This document shows, one piece after another, positions 16,204 to 25,979 of a stretch of DNA of 45,164 bases. Within the stretch, counting starts at the first letter, position 1, and the number at the start of each line of letters is the position of its first letter. The notes below the pieces were generated by a model, which worked only from the letters and a program-made list of their open reading frames with translations, did no database searches and was not told the origin of the DNA. Origin of the DNA: a virus; the IMG/VR virus record IMGVR_UViG_3300027963_000005, positions 1 to 45,164 of that record. One strand, 5' to 3'. A program made the position numbers and the translations under genes.

Positions 16204-16895
16204 CGATTAAGCAAGACCTGAACACGACCGGCGCCAAGCAGCTGGTCGAATTGTTTGAGCTGGACTGCACCACGTTGGGTGGCTCGCTGCTGCGTTTCCA
16301 CAATGGCAAGAACGCATTGAGCAACGATGTCGTCTGGCAGGGCAACACCTACAACGCATTCCCCATTGAGGCCACGGGCTTCGAGTTCAGCGGGCGTGGC
16401 ACGTTACCGAGGCCAACCCTGCGCGTGGCGAACGTGACCGGCCTGCTGGGCGTGCTGGTGCGCAATTACCAAGACCTGATCGGCGCGAAGCTGACCCGCA
16501 AGCGCACGCTCATGCAGTATCTGGACGCGGTAAATTTTACGGGCGGTGTGAACCCCAGCGCAGACCCCACAGCGGCGCTGCCTGACGACGTGTATTTCAT
16601 CGACCGCAAAGTCGTGGAAAACAAGGTGCTGGTCGAGTTTGAGCTGGCCGCGTCGTTTGACGTGGCCGGTGTCCAGCTGCCGCGCCGTTATATCGTCCAG
16701 AATGTTTGCGTCTGGACGTACCGTGGTGGCGACTGCTCTTACACGGGCACGGCTTACTTCGACGCCAACGACCAGCCGGTCGCAACGCTGGCGCAGGACG
16801 TGTGTGGCAAGCGGCTGTCGAGCTGCAAGGCCCGTTTTGGCCAGTATGCCGAGCTGCCCGCTGGCCTATTCCCCGCCGCAGGTTTGACCCGATGA
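16200..16895 (+). CDS. Minor tail protein, lambda gpL-like, iron-sulfur type
   Basis: A 231-residue protein. I choose GTG 16200 because it overlaps the M stop as GTGA and gives VTIKQDLNTTGAKQLVELFELD, a typical L-family opening; an in-frame TTG at 16188 lies further upstream. Four conserved cysteines in the C-terminal third (NVCVWTY, GGDCSY, DVCGKR, SSCKARF) match the cluster-binding set of lambda gpL, a tip protein reported to hold a [4Fe-4S] centre. The stop overlaps the K start as ATGA. Confidence 0.9.
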   Translation: MTIKQDLNTTGAKQLVELFELDCTTLGGSLLRFHNGKNALSNDVVWQGNTYNAFPIEATGFEFSGRGTLPRPTLRVANVTGLLGVLVRNYQDLIGAKLTRKRTLMQYLDAVNFTGGVNPSADPTAALPDDVYFIDRKVVENKVLVEFELAASFDVAGVQLPRRYIVQNVCVWTYRGGDCSYTGTAYFDANDQPVATLAQDVCGKRLSSCKARFGQYAELPAGLFPAAGLTR

Positions 16896-17590
16896 GCTGG
16901 CGTGCTGAGGCTGAGGCCTACGCGCGCGAACACTACCCCAGAGAAGCGTGCGGATTGGTGGTTATTTTCAAGGGCCGCGAGCGTTTCGTGCCGTGCCGCA
17001 ACCAAGCGCAGGGCGAGGACAATTTCATCATCAGCGCCGAGGACTACGCCGAGGCCGAGGACATGGGCGAGGTGGTGGCCATATGGCACAGCCACTGCAA
17101 CATTGGCCCCGAACCGTCTGAGGCCGACCGCGTATCGTGCGAGCGCAGCGGCTTGGAATGGCACATATATGCCCATCCGGTTGATAGGTGGCACTCCTTT
17201 ATTCCATCTGGTTATAAGGCCCCGCTGATTGGCCGCCAGTTCCAGCCGCCGACGCTCGACTGCTATGCGCTCATCCGCGACTGGTACGCCGAGGAACGGG
17301 GCATCACGCTGCCCGACTTCGACCGCGCCGATGGCTGGTGGCTGCGCGGCGGGAATCTGTACTTGGAAAACTTTGGCAAGGCTGGGTTTGTGGCTGTCTC
17401 AGACGGCCCCAAAAATGGAGATGTTTTGCTCATGCAGATCGCCAGCCCAGTGCCTAACCATGGTGCGATATGGTTGGAGGGGGATATAATTCTTCATCAT
17501 CTCCACGGGCGACTTTCGAGCCGCGACGTATTTGGAGAATATTTCAGGAAAAATCACACCCACACCCTGCGCCATGCTCCGCGAAATTAG
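16892..17590 (+). CDS. Tail tip peptidase, lambda gpK-like (JAMM + NlpC/P60)
   Basis: A 232-residue two-domain enzyme. The N-terminal MPN/JAMM metal-peptidase domain has the motif H-S-H-x10-D (WHSHCNIGPEPSEADR) preceded by its glutamate (REACGLVV). The C-terminal NlpC/P60 domain has the catalytic cysteine in LDCYALIRDWY and the histidine in NHGAIWL. The protein is thought to process tip components or cut peptidoglycan during entry. Start at ATG 16892, overlapping the L stop; the 3' end overlaps gene I by 17 bases. Confidence 0.92.
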   Translation: MSWRAEAEAYAREHYPREACGLVVIFKGRERFVPCRNQAQGEDNFIISAEDYAEAEDMGEVVAIWHSHCNIGPEPSEADRVSCERSGLEWHIYAHPVDRWHSFIPSGYKAPLIGRQFQPPTLDCYALIRDWYAEERGITLPDFDRADGWWLRGGNLYLENFGKAGFVAVSDGPKNGDVLLMQIASPVPNHGAIWLEGDIILHHLHGRLSSRDVFGEYFRKNHTHTLRHAPRN

Positions 17591-18176
17591 ACTTTACGGC
17601 GAACTGGGGCGGCGCTTCGGGCGTGTCCATCACTTGGCGGTCGAATCCGTTGGCGAGGCCATCCGCGCGTTTATGGCCAACTATCAGGATTTCGAGCGCG
17701 TGATGCTCGACACCGCGCATGGCTATAAGGTTTGGACGGGCACGACCCGCGTGGCTGAGGCCGATGACATCAACCTGCCGAGTGGCCAGCGCGAGGTCAT
17801 CCGCATTGCGCCCGTGGTGGTCGGTGCGGGTGGTAACGGTTTCGGCCAGTTTATTCTCGGCGCGGCGCTGGTGGCCGCTGCGGTACTGATGCCCGCAAGC
17901 ATTGGTGCCATCGGTCTGTTTGGCTCCACCACCGTGGCCGGCATTGTGGGCTCCATCGGCGTATCGCTGGCGCTGGGCGGTATCGCTCAGATGCTGTCGC
18001 CGCACCCAGCCACCAACGCGGGCGACGTGAACAATACGGGCAACCCTAGCTATGTGTTCAACGGCGCGGTCAACACCAGCGCCCAAGGCAACCCCGTGCC
18101 CGTCGGCTATGGCCGCCTGATCGTCGGCAGCGCGGTGATCAGCGCCGGCATCAGCACCGAGGACATCCCGTCATGA
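17574..18176 (+). CDS. Tail assembly protein, lambda gpI-like
   Basis: A 200-residue protein starting at ATG 17574 inside the end of gene K; an in-frame TTG at 17532 is less likely. The N-terminal ubiquitin-like half has MLREIRLYGELGRRFGRVHHLAVESVGEAIRAF. A hydrophobic glycine-rich segment with two likely membrane-spanning stretches follows (FILGAALVAAAVLMPASIGAIG and VAGIVGSIGVSLALGGIAQML). The C-terminal GNPVPVGYGRLIVGSAVISAGI is a hallmark of the family. Needed to assemble J into the tip. The stop overlaps the J start as ATGA. Confidence 0.9.
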   Translation: MLREIRLYGELGRRFGRVHHLAVESVGEAIRAFMANYQDFERVMLDTAHGYKVWTGTTRVAEADDINLPSGQREVIRIAPVVVGAGGNGFGQFILGAALVAAAVLMPASIGAIGLFGSTTVAGIVGSIGVSLALGGIAQMLSPHPATNAGDVNNTGNPSYVFNGAVNTSAQGNPVPVGYGRLIVGSAVISAGISTEDIPS

Positions 18177-21100
18177 ACATCCACGGCGCTGGCGGTGGTG
18201 GTGGCGGCGGTGGCGGCAAGGGCGGCGGTGGCGGCTCCGGCTCGGTTGTTGCCAGCATTGCGCCCGACAGCCTGCGCAGCAAGGCCTACGCGCGTGTGCT
18301 TGATCTGGTGTGCGAGGGCGAGATCGAAGGCTTGGTCAATGGCGCTAAGTCAATTTATTTGGACGGCACGCCAATACAGAACGCGGACGGAAGTTATAAC
18401 TTCGGCGGCGTGACGTGGACGAGCCGTAACGGCACGCAACAGCAGTCATACATCGCGGGCTTCCCCGCCGTTGAGAGCACCAGCACCGTCAACGTCGAGG
18501 TGAAATACGCCTCGCCGGTCACGCGCCAATACACCAACGCCAACATCAACGCCTTGGTGGTCACCATCGCGGTGCCGCAGCTTACATATCAGGACACCAG
18601 CACGGGCAACGTGTCGGGCACCTCGGTGGGCATCGCCATCGACGTGCAGACCAACGGCGGCGGCTTTGTGCGGCAAGACCTCAAAGGCGCTGGAACGATC
18701 AGCGGCAAGACCTCCGGCCGCTACCAGCGCAGCTTCCGCATCAACCTCACCGGCACCGGCCCGTGGGACGTGCGCGTGGTGCGCCTAACGGCCGACAGCA
18801 CGGCGGACAACCTGCAAAATAAAACCGTCTGGGATTCGGTCACCGAAATCGTGGACACAAAGATGCGCTATCCCAACAGCGCACTGGTGGGCCTGAGCGT
18901 TGACGCGAGCCAGTTCAGCAACATCCCCACGCGCGCTTACGACATGAAGCTGCTGCGCGTGCGGGTGCCTAGCAATTACAACGCAACGAACCGCACCTAC
19001 ACCGGCTCATGGGACGGCACATTTCAGGTGGCGTGGACGGATAACCCCGCTTGGTGCTTCTACGACATGCTGACCAGCTCGCGCTACGGGCTTGGCGGCT
19101 TCATTACCGCCTCGCAGGTCGATAAATGGGCGCTGTATGCCATCGGCCAGTATTGCGACCAGCTGGTGCCGGACGGCTTCGGGGGCACTGAGCCGCGCTT
19201 TACGTGCAACCTCTACCTGCAAAGCCGCGAGGAAGCCTACAAGGTGCTGGCCGATATGGCCTCCATCTTTAGGGGCATGGCGTTCTGGTCGTCGGGCAGC
19301 ATCACAGCGGTGCAGGACGCGCCCGCAACGGCGGCTTACCTCTACACGCAGGCCAACGTAGTCGATGGCGTGTTCACGTATTCGGGCAGCAGCGCCAAGG
19401 CACGGCACACGGTTGCGCTGGTGACGTGGAACGACATGGCCGACATGGGCCGCCAGAAGGTCGAATACGTCGAGGACACCGCAGGCATCGCACGTTACGG
19501 CGTGGTGACCACGCAGATCGCGGCCATCGGTTGCACAAGCAGGGGGCAGGCCAACCGTGCAGGGCGCTGGCTGCTGTTCAGCGAGCGGCTTGAAACCGAG
19601 ACGGTGAGCTTAAAAACCGGCTTGGACGGCATGATTTGCCGGCCAGGCCAGATCATCAAAGTCGCCGACCCATCCCGTGCGGGTGTGCGTTACGGCGGGC
19701 GCATTGTGGCGGCCAGCACCACATCGGTGACGGTTGACAACGCGGTGACGCTGACGGCTGGTCAGGCCTACACGCTCTCGGTTCTGAAATCCGACGGCAC
19801 GGTGCAGGATGCGGGCATCACCCACAGCGGCGGCACGCTGGCCACGTTTACGCTGGCGACGGCGCTGCCTGAGACACCATCCGTTGGCGGCATCTGGATG
19901 CTGACCAGCGCGCAGGTGGCCCCGCAGACGTTCCGCGTAATTGCGGTGCGCGAGAACGACCGGCACGAATTCGAGGTGACCGCGCTGGCGCATGAGCCGA
20001 GCAAATTCGACGCGGTGGAGCAGGGCCTGCAATTACAGACCCGCAGCTACACGGTGCTGACCGAAAAGCCCGCGACGCCGACCAACCTAGTGGTGACGGA
20101 CGCGCTGTACAAAACCAGCCAAGGCGTGCGGGTGCGGGTGTCGGTGTCATGGACGCCGGTGCGGATGGCCACGGCCTACGCGGTGACCAGCCAAGCCGCC
20201 GGCGGCAACGTATCGCCGGAGCTGGTGACGCCGAACCCAAGCATTGACCTGCTCGACCTAACCGAGGGCACCTACACCATCAGCGTGTGGGCGATCAGCG
20301 CCGTGGGTATCCGGAGCGCCACGGCCGCGTCGGTGCAATACCAGGTGCTGGGCAAAACCGCACCGCCTGAGAACGTGCAGGGCTTTGTGGTGGCGCGTAA
20401 CGGCAACGCGCTGAATTTCACATGGCGGCAGGTGGGCGACGTTGACCTCGACCACTACGAGATACGGCAGGGCCTGAGCTGGAACGCTGGCATCGTGATC
20501 GGCTCGACCGTTTCCAATTCGTTCAGCTGGACGGCACCGCGCGGCGGCACGTTTATGGTCAAGGCCGTGGACACGTCGGGCAATTACAGCTCGAGCGAAT
20601 CGGTGGTCGATGCGCCGGACGTGAGCGGCATCAACGCGGTGGTGACCAGCAGCGAATCGGCGCGCAACTGGAACGGCACTACGGTAAACGCGCTGGTGCT
20701 GGGCTTGGTGCAGCAGCTGCAATGGGTCGATTTAGACACATGGGCGACCGCGCCAACGTGGGACGCCACGACATTCTCTGGCGGCGTGATCAGCAACGGC
20801 ACCAAGCCGTGGTCGGCCTATACGGGAAACTGGAATTTATACGCCCAGCCGTGGATTTTCTTGGATACGGTGAGCAACGGCACATACACGACCCAGCCCA
20901 TCGATATAGGCTACAAGGCCACCAGCACGGTGTACATCGACAACCTGCTGGAGGCGCTGCAGGTGGTGCCACCGTGGACGTCGTTCACTGACCCGTGGGT
21001 CAACTATTCCGCGCCGGATTGGACGTGGCAGGGGCGCAGCGGCGGCATATCGGCTGCGTTTGAGATTGCGACCAGCGACGACAATGTGACGTGGGGCCAG

Positions 21101-21466
21101 TGGCAGCAGTTCACGCCTGGCGCCTACAGCTTCCGATACGTCAAGCTGCGCGTCACGCTGGCATCCGAGGACGTGTCGGTCGTGCCTTACATGACCCGAT
21201 TCAATGTGCAGATCGACGTGCCCGACCGCGTGGTGCACTTCGGCAGCGTATCGGTTCCGCTCGCTGGCGTGACTTTATCTTTCACGCCTGAATTCGTGGG
21301 CATACAGACCGTGCAATGCACGTTACAATCAGCAACAAGCGGTGACAGAATAACGGTGCAGGGTAAATCCACCACCGGCGTGACCGTGAAAGTATTTGAC
21401 AGCGCTGGAAACGCAAAATCCGGCGTCATTGATGTTGATGCATTTGGCTACGGGGAAAAATACTAA
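18173..21466 (+). CDS. Tail tip host-specificity protein, lambda gpJ-like
   Basis: The central tip fibre and main receptor-binding hub, 1097 residues. It starts with a striking glycine run (residues about 4-24), then SLRSKAYARVLDLVCEGEIEGLVNGAKSIYLDGTPI, the standard J opening. The middle has WCFYDMLTSSRYGLGGFI and GMICRPGQIIKVADPSRAGVRYGGRI. Fibronectin type III-like units follow from about residue 635 to 830. The last 250 residues are rich in W, T and S (DTWATAPTWDATTF, VPPWTSFTDPWVNY) and are probably exposed at the tip. No N-terminal gene is missing, so the M-L-K-I-J set is complete. Confidence 0.93.
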   Translation: MNIHGAGGGGGGGGGKGGGGGSGSVVASIAPDSLRSKAYARVLDLVCEGEIEGLVNGAKSIYLDGTPIQNADGSYNFGGVTWTSRNGTQQQSYIAGFPAVESTSTVNVEVKYASPVTRQYTNANINALVVTIAVPQLTYQDTSTGNVSGTSVGIAIDVQTNGGGFVRQDLKGAGTISGKTSGRYQRSFRINLTGTGPWDVRVVRLTADSTADNLQNKTVWDSVTEIVDTKMRYPNSALVGLSVDASQFSNIPTRAYDMKLLRVRVPSNYNATNRTYTGSWDGTFQVAWTDNPAWCFYDMLTSSRYGLGGFITASQVDKWALYAIGQYCDQLVPDGFGGTEPRFTCNLYLQSREEAYKVLADMASIFRGMAFWSSGSITAVQDAPATAAYLYTQANVVDGVFTYSGSSAKARHTVALVTWNDMADMGRQKVEYVEDTAGIARYGVVTTQIAAIGCTSRGQANRAGRWLLFSERLETETVSLKTGLDGMICRPGQIIKVADPSRAGVRYGGRIVAASTTSVTVDNAVTLTAGQAYTLSVLKSDGTVQDAGITHSGGTLATFTLATALPETPSVGGIWMLTSAQVAPQTFRVIAVRENDRHEFEVTALAHEPSKFDAVEQGLQLQTRSYTVLTEKPATPTNLVVTDALYKTSQGVRVRVSVSWTPVRMATAYAVTSQAAGGNVSPELVTPNPSIDLLDLTEGTYTISVWAISAVGIRSATAASVQYQVLGKTAPPENVQGFVVARNGNALNFTWRQVGDVDLDHYEIRQGLSWNAGIVIGSTVSNSFSWTAPRGGTFMVKAVDTSGNYSSSESVVDAPDVSGINAVVTSSESARNWNGTTVNALVLGLVQQLQWVDLDTWATAPTWDATTFSGGVISNGTKPWSAYTGNWNLYAQPWIFLDTVSNGTYTTQPIDIGYKATSTVYIDNLLEALQVVPPWTSFTDPWVNYSAPDWTWQGRSGGISAAFEIATSDDNVTWGQWQQFTPGAYSFRYVKLRVTLASEDVSVVPYMTRFNVQIDVPDRVVHFGSVSVPLAGVTLSFTPEFVGIQTVQCTLQSATSGDRITVQGKSTTGVTVKVFDSAGNAKSGVIDVDAFGYGEKY

Positions 21467-21469
21467 TTT

Positions 21470-22336
21470 ATGGCTTGGCCTGCTGGTGGGATTTCCACTT
21501 CCGACTTAGACGCGGGGTCTGACTCCCCAGCACTTGCGCGCACCGCAATTTTGGCAGCCGTGCAGCAGGTGAACGACTTGGCGGCCATGTTGGGTGTGCC
21601 GCTTGGGGCGGCATCGCTGGATTCGTCCGGCCTGCTGCCATCGGCCCAACTGCCAAGCGGTATTATCCCCGCCGGCTTACTTTCCCCCTACGCTGGCGGA
21701 ACGGCCCCGACTGGCTGGCTGCTTTGTTACGGCCAAGCGGTAAGCCGCGCCACATATTCCAACCTATTCACGGCCATCGGCACCCAGTATGGCGTCGGTG
21801 ACGGCTCGACCACGTTCAACCTTCCCGATATGCGCGACCGTGTGCCCGTCGGTAAGGGCGATATGGGCGGCACGGCAGCGGCGCTGCTGACCTACACCAG
21901 CAACGCCACGACCACGGCTGGCAGCGCTGTGGTGACCGGCATCACCAGCACCACGGGCCTCGCTGTCGGCATGGTGGTGGTATCGGCCAACATCCCAACC
22001 GGCCGCACGATTGCGAGCATCGACAGCGCCACGCAGATCACATTGAACAGCGGCACCAGCGTATTGGCTGGCACGGCCAGCACACGGTTTGCGGTAGTGG
22101 ACACAGCTACGCTTGGCGCAACTGGCGGCACGGGCGTCCACGCGCTGACCACGGCTCAGATACCGGCGCACACGCACACGGTGCAGGCGCAGTCGGCATC
22201 GTCGGTGAACGCTGGCGGCTTTAACACGGCAATGAACACCGGAGCGGCCACGCTGACATCAAGCTCGACGGGCGGCGGGCAGGCGCACCCCAATGTGCAG
22301 CCCAGCGCGGTCGCCAATTACATCATTAAAACCTGA
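21470..22336 (+). CDS. Tail collar-domain fibre protein
   Basis: A 288-residue protein with a phage tail collar domain in the middle: PTGWLLCYGQAVSRATYSNLF, then FNLPDMRDRVPVGKGDM, near residues 80-130. A beta-rich insert of roughly 60 residues follows (SAVVTGITSTTGLAVGMVVVSANIPTGRTI). It ends with the family end AQIPAHTHTV and a C-terminal GGGQAHPNVQPSAVANYIIKT. The insert is of the same kind as the one in the virion protein at 5806-6927. Probably part of a side fibre. It starts three bases after J ends. Confidence 0.82.
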   Translation: MAWPAGGISTSDLDAGSDSPALARTAILAAVQQVNDLAAMLGVPLGAASLDSSGLLPSAQLPSGIIPAGLLSPYAGGTAPTGWLLCYGQAVSRATYSNLFTAIGTQYGVGDGSTTFNLPDMRDRVPVGKGDMGGTAAALLTYTSNATTTAGSAVVTGITSTTGLAVGMVVVSANIPTGRTIASIDSATQITLNSGTSVLAGTASTRFAVVDTATLGATGGTGVHALTTAQIPAHTHTVQAQSASSVNAGGFNTAMNTGAATLTSSSTGGGQAHPNVQPSAVANYIIKT

Positions 22337-22348
22337 CCGAGGTAATTT

Positions 22349-23005
22349 ATGGCATGGCAGTCATCCACGATTAACCCAGCGACGACCACACCGGCCGCTG
22401 ATATTTCCAAGATCACGAACGACCTGAGCGTATTGCGTGGCGTAATTGGCGGCACGGCGGATGCTGCGGTGCCGTCCGCGTGGTCGGGTAAGACATCGGA
22501 CACCGGTGCGGCCAAGCTGCCCAACGGCACCACGGCGCAGCGCGATGTGTCGCCAGCGGTGGGCTACTTCCGTTTCAACACCACGCTGGGCCAGTGGGAG
22601 TATTACACCGGCTCGGCTTGGGTGCAGGTGATGCCCGACGATGGTACGGCGGCCAAGCTAACATTGGCGCAGACGTTCACGAAGGCCCAGCGCGGTGCTG
22701 TGGTTGCGTTGACAGACGGCGCGACCATCACGCCTGATTTTTCGCTGGCCAATAATTTCAGCGTCACCCTTGGCGGCAGCCGCACGCTGGCCAACCCGAC
22801 CAACCTGACGGCTGGCCAGTCGGGTGTCATTACGATCACGCAGGACGCGACCGGCTCGCGCGCCTTGGCGTTTGGCAGTCAGTGGAAATTCCCAGGCGGT
22901 ACGACGCCAACGCTGACCACCACGGCCAACGCGGTGGACGACCTTGTTTACTTTGTAGAATCCAGCACCCGCATTGCAGCTCGATTGATCGGGGCCGTGG
23001 CATGA
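22349..23005 (+). CDS. Tail fibre-associated protein
   Basis: A 218-residue, beta-rich protein. The N-terminal SKITNDLSVLRGVIGGTADAAVP resembles the short coiled base of fibre proteins. The middle QRDVSPAVGYFRFNTTLGQWEYYTGSAWVQV is a motif seen in many phage fibre/collar proteins. The end (TDGATITPDFSLANNFSVTLGGSRTLANPTNLTAGQSGVITITQD) is a repetitive beta region common in marine and freshwater phage fibres. Its stop overlaps the next start as ATGA, so the two are translated together. Confidence 0.7.
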   Translation: MAWQSSTINPATTTPAADISKITNDLSVLRGVIGGTADAAVPSAWSGKTSDTGAAKLPNGTTAQRDVSPAVGYFRFNTTLGQWEYYTGSAWVQVMPDDGTAAKLTLAQTFTKAQRGAVVALTDGATITPDFSLANNFSVTLGGSRTLANPTNLTAGQSGVITITQDATGSRALAFGSQWKFPGGTTPTLTTTANAVDDLVYFVESSTRIAARLIGAVA

Positions 23006-25461
23006 TTTTGAACCCGCTACTGCTTGGTGGTGACGATACCTACACCATCAGCCGCAGTCTGCGTTTCCGTTCTAGTGCAAATGCTTATTTGTCGCGGACT
23101 CCTAGTGTTGCGGGTAATCGCAAAACTTGGACATATTCAGTTTGGGTAAAGCGCGGAGCATTATCTCCAAATATTAGTGGAATGTCTTTGCTAGATGCTG
23201 GACGACCTAATAATCCTTGGACATTAATAGGCCTTTCAACCGACAGTAATTATTCGGCAGATAATGGAATAACTGTCGCAACAACTGCTGGCGTTTCTCC
23301 CGGTGTTTACACATCAGCGTCCTATAGAGACCCATCTTCTTGGTATCACATTGTTGTGGCTATGGACACCACTCAAGCAACGGCTGCAAACAGAATTAAA
23401 GTTTATGTAAATGGAGTTCAGCAAAGCATTAATTCATTTAACATTCCAGCGCAAAACTACGATACCTATGTAAATAGCACTACTTCGCATTCAATAGGCG
23501 CATTGTCTAACGGTGGGGGAAGTAATAACTTTGATGGTTATTTGGCAGAGGTCAATCTCATCGACGGACAGGCCCTGACCCCATCCTCCTTCGGCGCATT
23601 CAACGCCACCACGGGCGTATGGCAGCCTAAGAAATACACGGGCAGCTATGGCACGAACGGGTTTTATCTGCCGTTCACAAACAACGCATCTACAACTACG
23701 CTGGGCTATGACTTTAGCCCGAACGGTAACAACTGGACGACTAACAACATCAGCCTAACTGCTGGGTCTACCTATGACAGCATGACTGATGTGCCTACGC
23801 TGACCAGTGCTACTGCGGCGAACTACTGTGTGATGAATCCTTTGTATAAAGGGCCAAATATTTCAGCAATCAATGCCAACTTACAAACATCGTGGGCTTC
23901 TACTGGTAATTTTCACGAAACGATTGCCGCAACTATTGCAGTTAATTCTGGCAAATGGTATTGGGAAATTACCAAAAATGACACAAGAACCGACTCAGAA
24001 ACAATCGGAATAATTAGATCAGATGTAACTCAGTCAAATATGAACGGGCAAATGGCTTATGGTCAATCAGCATCCCCATCGTATTCTTGGTCTGTTGAAG
24101 GGAACAAATATAAAGATAGCGCAAGCGGGGGCGCTTATGGGTCTGCGTGGACAACAAACGGAGACATTATTGGTGTTGCATTAGATTTGTCTACAAACCC
24201 CGGCACAATTACCATGTATAAAAATGGTGTAAGCCAAGGAACAATGTATTCCGACATCAGCACATCCTTTTCTTGGATTCCTGCTGTTAGCGGCTATGGA
24301 TCAGGTGCGACATCATCTTTTATTGCCAACTTCGGTCAACGCCCCTTTAGCTACACACCCCCAAGTGGCTTTGTAGCACTCAACACTTACAACCTGCCAA
24401 CGCCTACGATTAGCAACGGGGCGGCGCATATGGCGGCTACGACTTATGTGGGTAATGGAGCAAACAGGTCTATCAGTAATGCCGTAAATGGCGTTTCATT
24501 TCAACCTGATTTTGTATGGGTAAAAAATAGAACTAATGCGTATGACCACAACACATACGATTCTTTGCGTCCACAAGGTTCTCGCCTTATTACAAATCTT
24601 ACAAATGCTGAAGGTAGCACGACAACAGTACAGGTAAATTCATTTAATTCTGATGGTTTTGGTCTTGGTACTTACATTGGCGTTAATGAATCAGGTTCTG
24701 CATTTGTCGGCTGGCAATGGAAAGCAGGTGGAACTCCCGCAGTAACCAATACCGCAGGGTCTATCACTTCACAAGTGTCGGCTAATACAGCGGCAGGGTT
24801 TAGCGTAGTGACTTATACGGGCACAGGTGCAAATGCGACCGTGGGACATGGGTTGGGTGTTGCTCCACAAATGGTTATTGTTAAAGCTAGAAATTTGCCC
24901 AATAGTATTGCTAGGCCTTGGGCGGTATGGCATACAGGTTTATCTGCAACTGAGGTGTTATTTTTAAACGATACAGCGGCAAAAAGCACAGGTGCAACAA
25001 CTTATTGGAATAGCACGCTTCCTACATCTACTGTTTTTTCACTAGGAAATGAACCAGTTGTAAATGGATCTATTGGAACTGTAGGTCAGTATGTTGCCTA
25101 CTGCTTTGCCGCAGTACCCGGCTATTCAGCATTTGGCTCATACACAGGCAATGGAAGCACGGATGGGCCTTTTGTGTACACAGGTTTCCGTCCACGGTTT
25201 GTGTTAGTAAAATGCTCAAGCAATTCAACTGCTTCTACAGTATGGACTATTTGGGACACTAGCCGAAGCCCATATAACGCATCGGTGAATGAGTTATATG
25301 CAAACTCAAGCGCAGCGGAAGGCGTGGATTCAAACGGTATTGACATTTTGTCCAATGGGTTCAAGCCCAAGCGAAATTCTGAATACGCAAACTTAAGTGG
25401 CTGGACATACATCTACATGGCATTTGCCGAATCACCATTCAAAACTTCCCTCGCACGATAG
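23002..25461 (+). CDS. Large tail adhesin with LamG and SPRY-like domains
   Basis: An 819-residue receptor-binding candidate. Start at ATG 23002, overlapping the previous stop. Residues about 15-190 form a concanavalin/LamG-like lectin domain (FRSSANAYLSRTPSV, TWTYSVWVKRG, SSWYHIVVAMD, IKVYVNGVQQS, FDGYLAEVNLIDGQ). Residues about 310-450 form a SPRY-like domain (GKWYWEITKND, IIGVALDLSTNPGTITMYKNGVSQG, FSWIPAVSGYGSG). Two C-terminal DUF7483-like blocks follow (FVWVKNRTNAYDHN, FVGWQWKAGG, ISTQVSANTAAGFSVVTYTG-like, FRPRFVLVKCSS). Large parts are visibly AT-rich with A/T-ending codons, unlike their neighbours, suggesting recent acquisition. Confidence 0.82.
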   Translation: MILNPLLLGGDDTYTISRSLRFRSSANAYLSRTPSVAGNRKTWTYSVWVKRGALSPNISGMSLLDAGRPNNPWTLIGLSTDSNYSADNGITVATTAGVSPGVYTSASYRDPSSWYHIVVAMDTTQATAANRIKVYVNGVQQSINSFNIPAQNYDTYVNSTTSHSIGALSNGGGSNNFDGYLAEVNLIDGQALTPSSFGAFNATTGVWQPKKYTGSYGTNGFYLPFTNNASTTTLGYDFSPNGNNWTTNNISLTAGSTYDSMTDVPTLTSATAANYCVMNPLYKGPNISAINANLQTSWASTGNFHETIAATIAVNSGKWYWEITKNDTRTDSETIGIIRSDVTQSNMNGQMAYGQSASPSYSWSVEGNKYKDSASGGAYGSAWTTNGDIIGVALDLSTNPGTITMYKNGVSQGTMYSDISTSFSWIPAVSGYGSGATSSFIANFGQRPFSYTPPSGFVALNTYNLPTPTISNGAAHMAATTYVGNGANRSISNAVNGVSFQPDFVWVKNRTNAYDHNTYDSLRPQGSRLITNLTNAEGSTTTVQVNSFNSDGFGLGTYIGVNESGSAFVGWQWKAGGTPAVTNTAGSITSQVSANTAAGFSVVTYTGTGANATVGHGLGVAPQMVIVKARNLPNSIARPWAVWHTGLSATEVLFLNDTAAKSTGATTYWNSTLPTSTVFSLGNEPVVNGSIGTVGQYVAYCFAAVPGYSAFGSYTGNGSTDGPFVYTGFRPRFVLVKCSSNSTASTVWTIWDTSRSPYNASVNELYANSSAAEGVDSNGIDILSNGFKPKRNSEYANLSGWTYIYMAFAESPFKTSLAR

Positions 25462-25469
25462 GAACTAAC

Positions 25470-25979
25470 ATGTTTGTATTAAACGGAAAGCGAATCAATA
25501 TCTACGCGCAGTTTGAGACCGAGGACGGTACGCGCTACGCTAACTTAATAAACCCTGACGTCAGGGCTTCGGTGGGCGTTCAGGAAATACCTGACCCAGT
25601 GCCCCCTGAAGATTATTCGGACGAGACCTATTACCGCACCGAGCAGGACACTGCGCCTTATGTGGTTTTTACGCGCAAGTCAGACGAACAGCTAGAGGCG
25701 CTGCGCGTCAGCAAGGTCAACGCAAAACTGGCGGTTATACGCCAAGTGCGCGAGGGTATCCTGAACCGTTTGGCTGGCATTGCGTTGGCTGCTGGTTTGG
25801 CTGGCGATGATTCCACGACTGCCGCATTTGTGGCTGTGCGCAAGGGGCTGCTGGACATCACCACGGACTTGCCGACCAACCCAGCAGAGATCGACGATGC
25901 GGTGGTGCAGCGTTACCAAGCGCTGGTCGCTAAGTGCACTCCGGCCATGGCTGGCGCATTTAATCAGGTGGACGCTTGA
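25470..25979 (+). CDS. Tail fibre-associated/assembly-type protein
   Basis: A 169-residue protein following the adhesin by eight bases. The N-terminal MFVLNGKRINIYAQFETEDGTRYANLINPDVRASVGVQEIPD is a short beta domain often found beside phage fibre genes. An acidic linker and a C-terminal helical half (QLEALRVSKVNAKLAVIRQVREGILNRLAGIALAA) follow. It may be a fibre assembly factor. GC-rich codon use returns here after the AT-rich adhesin. The stop overlaps the next start (TTGA). Confidence 0.6.
   Translation: MFVLNGKRINIYAQFETEDGTRYANLINPDVRASVGVQEIPDPVPPEDYSDETYYRTEQDTAPYVVFTRKSDEQLEALRVSKVNAKLAVIRQVREGILNRLAGIALAAGLAGDDSTTAAFVAVRKGLLDITTDLPTNPAEIDDAVVQRYQALVAKCTPAMAGAFNQVDA

Noticed and set aside
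22882-23001. Earlier start for the adhesin at 22882
   Set aside because: It would overlap the previous gene by 120 bases with an unlikely sequence; ATG 23002 gives an ATGA overlap and the proper domain start.
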